DNA of 14,523 bases from 2-02-FULL-66-22 sp964576535 (GTDB lineage Bacteria; Methylomirabilota; Methylomirabilia; Methylomirabilales; 2-02-FULL-66-22). Every line of letters begins with the position of its first letter. Position 1 is the stretch's first letter. The translations under genes were made by a program, and so were the position numbers. The stretch covers positions 1 through 14,523 of the forward strand of contig CAZNWB010000078.1 of assembly GCA_964576535.1 (NCBI GenBank). Reading direction: 5' to 3'. The notes under the pieces are model-generated. The model was given only the letters and a program-made list of their open reading frames with translations. It ran no database searches and was not told where the DNA came from. This document shows positions 13,911 through 14,523 of the stretch, one piece after another.

Positions 13911-14449
13911 CAGGCGACCGAACCCAGAGGGTACGCGGGGGGCGGGGCAAGGTGAGGGGGGTCATCCTGGGGTTGCTCCTCCTCGCCTGGGCGGCCGTCG
14001 CGCCGGGGCAGGGGCACGAAGTGCACGGCGAGAACTCCGTGTTCGCGGGAGAGGGAGTCGCCATCGCCTGGGGGATTCTGAAGGCGCCCGTGGAGGATCA
14101 GAGCCAGGTGATCCTTCGAATCGTCCCCCGGGGCCAGCCCGTTGCCGCCGTGCGGATCGAGGCGGTGGATCCCTTCACGCAGAAGCGCGAGGTGGTCCTG
14201 GACGGGCAGCCGCTGGGGGAATGGCTGGACGTCCGCAGCCTTCGGGGGAGCTTTGCGGACTTCCCGCGCCGGGACGTTCTGCTGTACCGGACGGTCGCTG
14301 ACTGGCAGGCGCGGCGGCCGACGGCGACCATCTACTACCTGGGCGTGCCGGATACCACACCCGAATTCGCGTCGCAGGGCGCCCTGGATGCCTACCTGCG
14401 GGATGCCCTGGCCAAGGTGCAGGGGGCGGCCCAGGGACGACGACCATGA
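13907..14449 (+). CDS. Small secreted protein of unknown function, last gene of the importer operon
   Basis: The 180-residue protein starts at GTG 13907, overlapping the ATPase stop (GTGA). A basic N-terminus (RVRGGRGKVRG) and hydrophobic run VILGLLLLAWAAVAPG look like a signal peptide, so it should be periplasmic. An alternative GTG at 13952 would give a shorter, more normal signal peptide. The mature part reads as beta-rich (VILRIVPRGQPVAAVRIEAVDPF, then KREVVLDGQPLGEWLDV), followed by a Tyr-rich segment ATIYYLGVPDTTPEF and a C-terminal helix ALDAYLRDALAKV. There are no cysteines and no motif I recognise. Its coupling to the ATPase suggests an accessory role in transport or in handling the substrate in the periplasm; this is inference from position. 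Confidence 0.72.
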   Translation: MTGDRTQRVRGGRGKVRGVILGLLLLAWAAVAPGQGHEVHGENSVFAGEGVAIAWGILKAPVEDQSQVILRIVPRGQPVAAVRIEAVDPFTQKREVVLDGQPLGEWLDVRSLRGSFADFPRRDVLLYRTVADWQARRPTATIYYLGVPDTTPEFASQGALDAYLRDALAKVQGAAQGRRP

Positions 14450-14523
14450 GTCACAGAGAAACAGCGGGCTAGTGGTGTGTAACTAACGCTGCTTTACAAC
14501 GCTCGACCTTCGCCAAGATCATA
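14450..14523. other. Terminal non-coding stretch
   Basis: The 74 bases after the last stop are less GC-rich than the genes. No hairpin with a T-tract and no convincing start are seen. A short open frame enters from the right edge on the minus strand, but it is too short to judge. Confidence 0.4.

Noticed and set aside
14455..14523. Short minus-strand open frame entering from the right edge, possibly the C-terminus of a gene or transposase
   Set aside because: Fewer than 20 codons, no recognisable motif and no terminal inverted repeat visible.

Overview
This window is GC-rich bacterial chromosomal DNA. Genes are tightly packed, neighbouring genes often overlap by 4 nt (ATGA or GTGA), and GTG starts are frequent. 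Several gaps carry short-period tandem or inverted repeats. Periplasmic c-type cytochromes, a periplasmic binding protein and secreted proteins suggest a diderm with an active respiratory chain. The general look (high GC, short intergenic repeats, promoters of the TTGACN-N17-TAnnnT kind) would fit an uncultured environmental lineage such as Methylomirabilota/Rokubacteria or a deltaproteobacterium-like group. This placement is an impression, not something the sequence proves. No rRNA, tRNA, CRISPR array, integrase or complete insertion sequence was seen.

Region 1 (1-1396, minus strand) holds a ketopantoate reductase-family gene followed by the first 28 codons of a methionine synthase (MetH-like), cut by the window edge. 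A good sigma70-type promoter for this pair lies at 1390-1362, with a perfect 12-bp palindrome over its -35 box.

Region 2 (about 1500-5425, plus strand) is the most unusual part. It contains the decayed 5' end of a radical SAM gene, a SoxA-like diheme cytochrome c, a secreted beta-sandwich protein, an intact radical SAM/SPASM gene related to the decayed copy, and a second radical SAM/SPASM gene overlapping the first. The two enzymes may form a peptide- or protein-modifying pair whose substrate is not evident. The neighbouring exported proteins are candidate targets or partners.

Region 3 (5529-9805, plus strand) appears to be an envelope-glycan module. It has a TIGR04282-type (rSAM/selenodomain-associated) transferase, a DoxX-like membrane protein, a GT-C type polytopic mannosyl/glycosyltransferase and a processive-type GT2 related to cellulose/mannan synthases. 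Two of its gaps contain odd repeats, and one repeat supplies the apparent start of the GT-C gene.

Region 4 (9831-14449, plus strand) is an ABC importer operon with its own promoter (TTGACA-N17-TAGCGT with an extended -10). It encodes a binding protein, then an intrinsic terminator or attenuator, a fused two-domain permease, an ATPase with a C-terminal TOBE-like region and a small secreted protein of unknown function. The family is the ferric-iron/phosphonate/polyamine type, but the binding protein lacks the adjacent tyrosines of classical Fe3+-binding proteins, so the ligand is open. The last 74 bases carry no recognisable feature.
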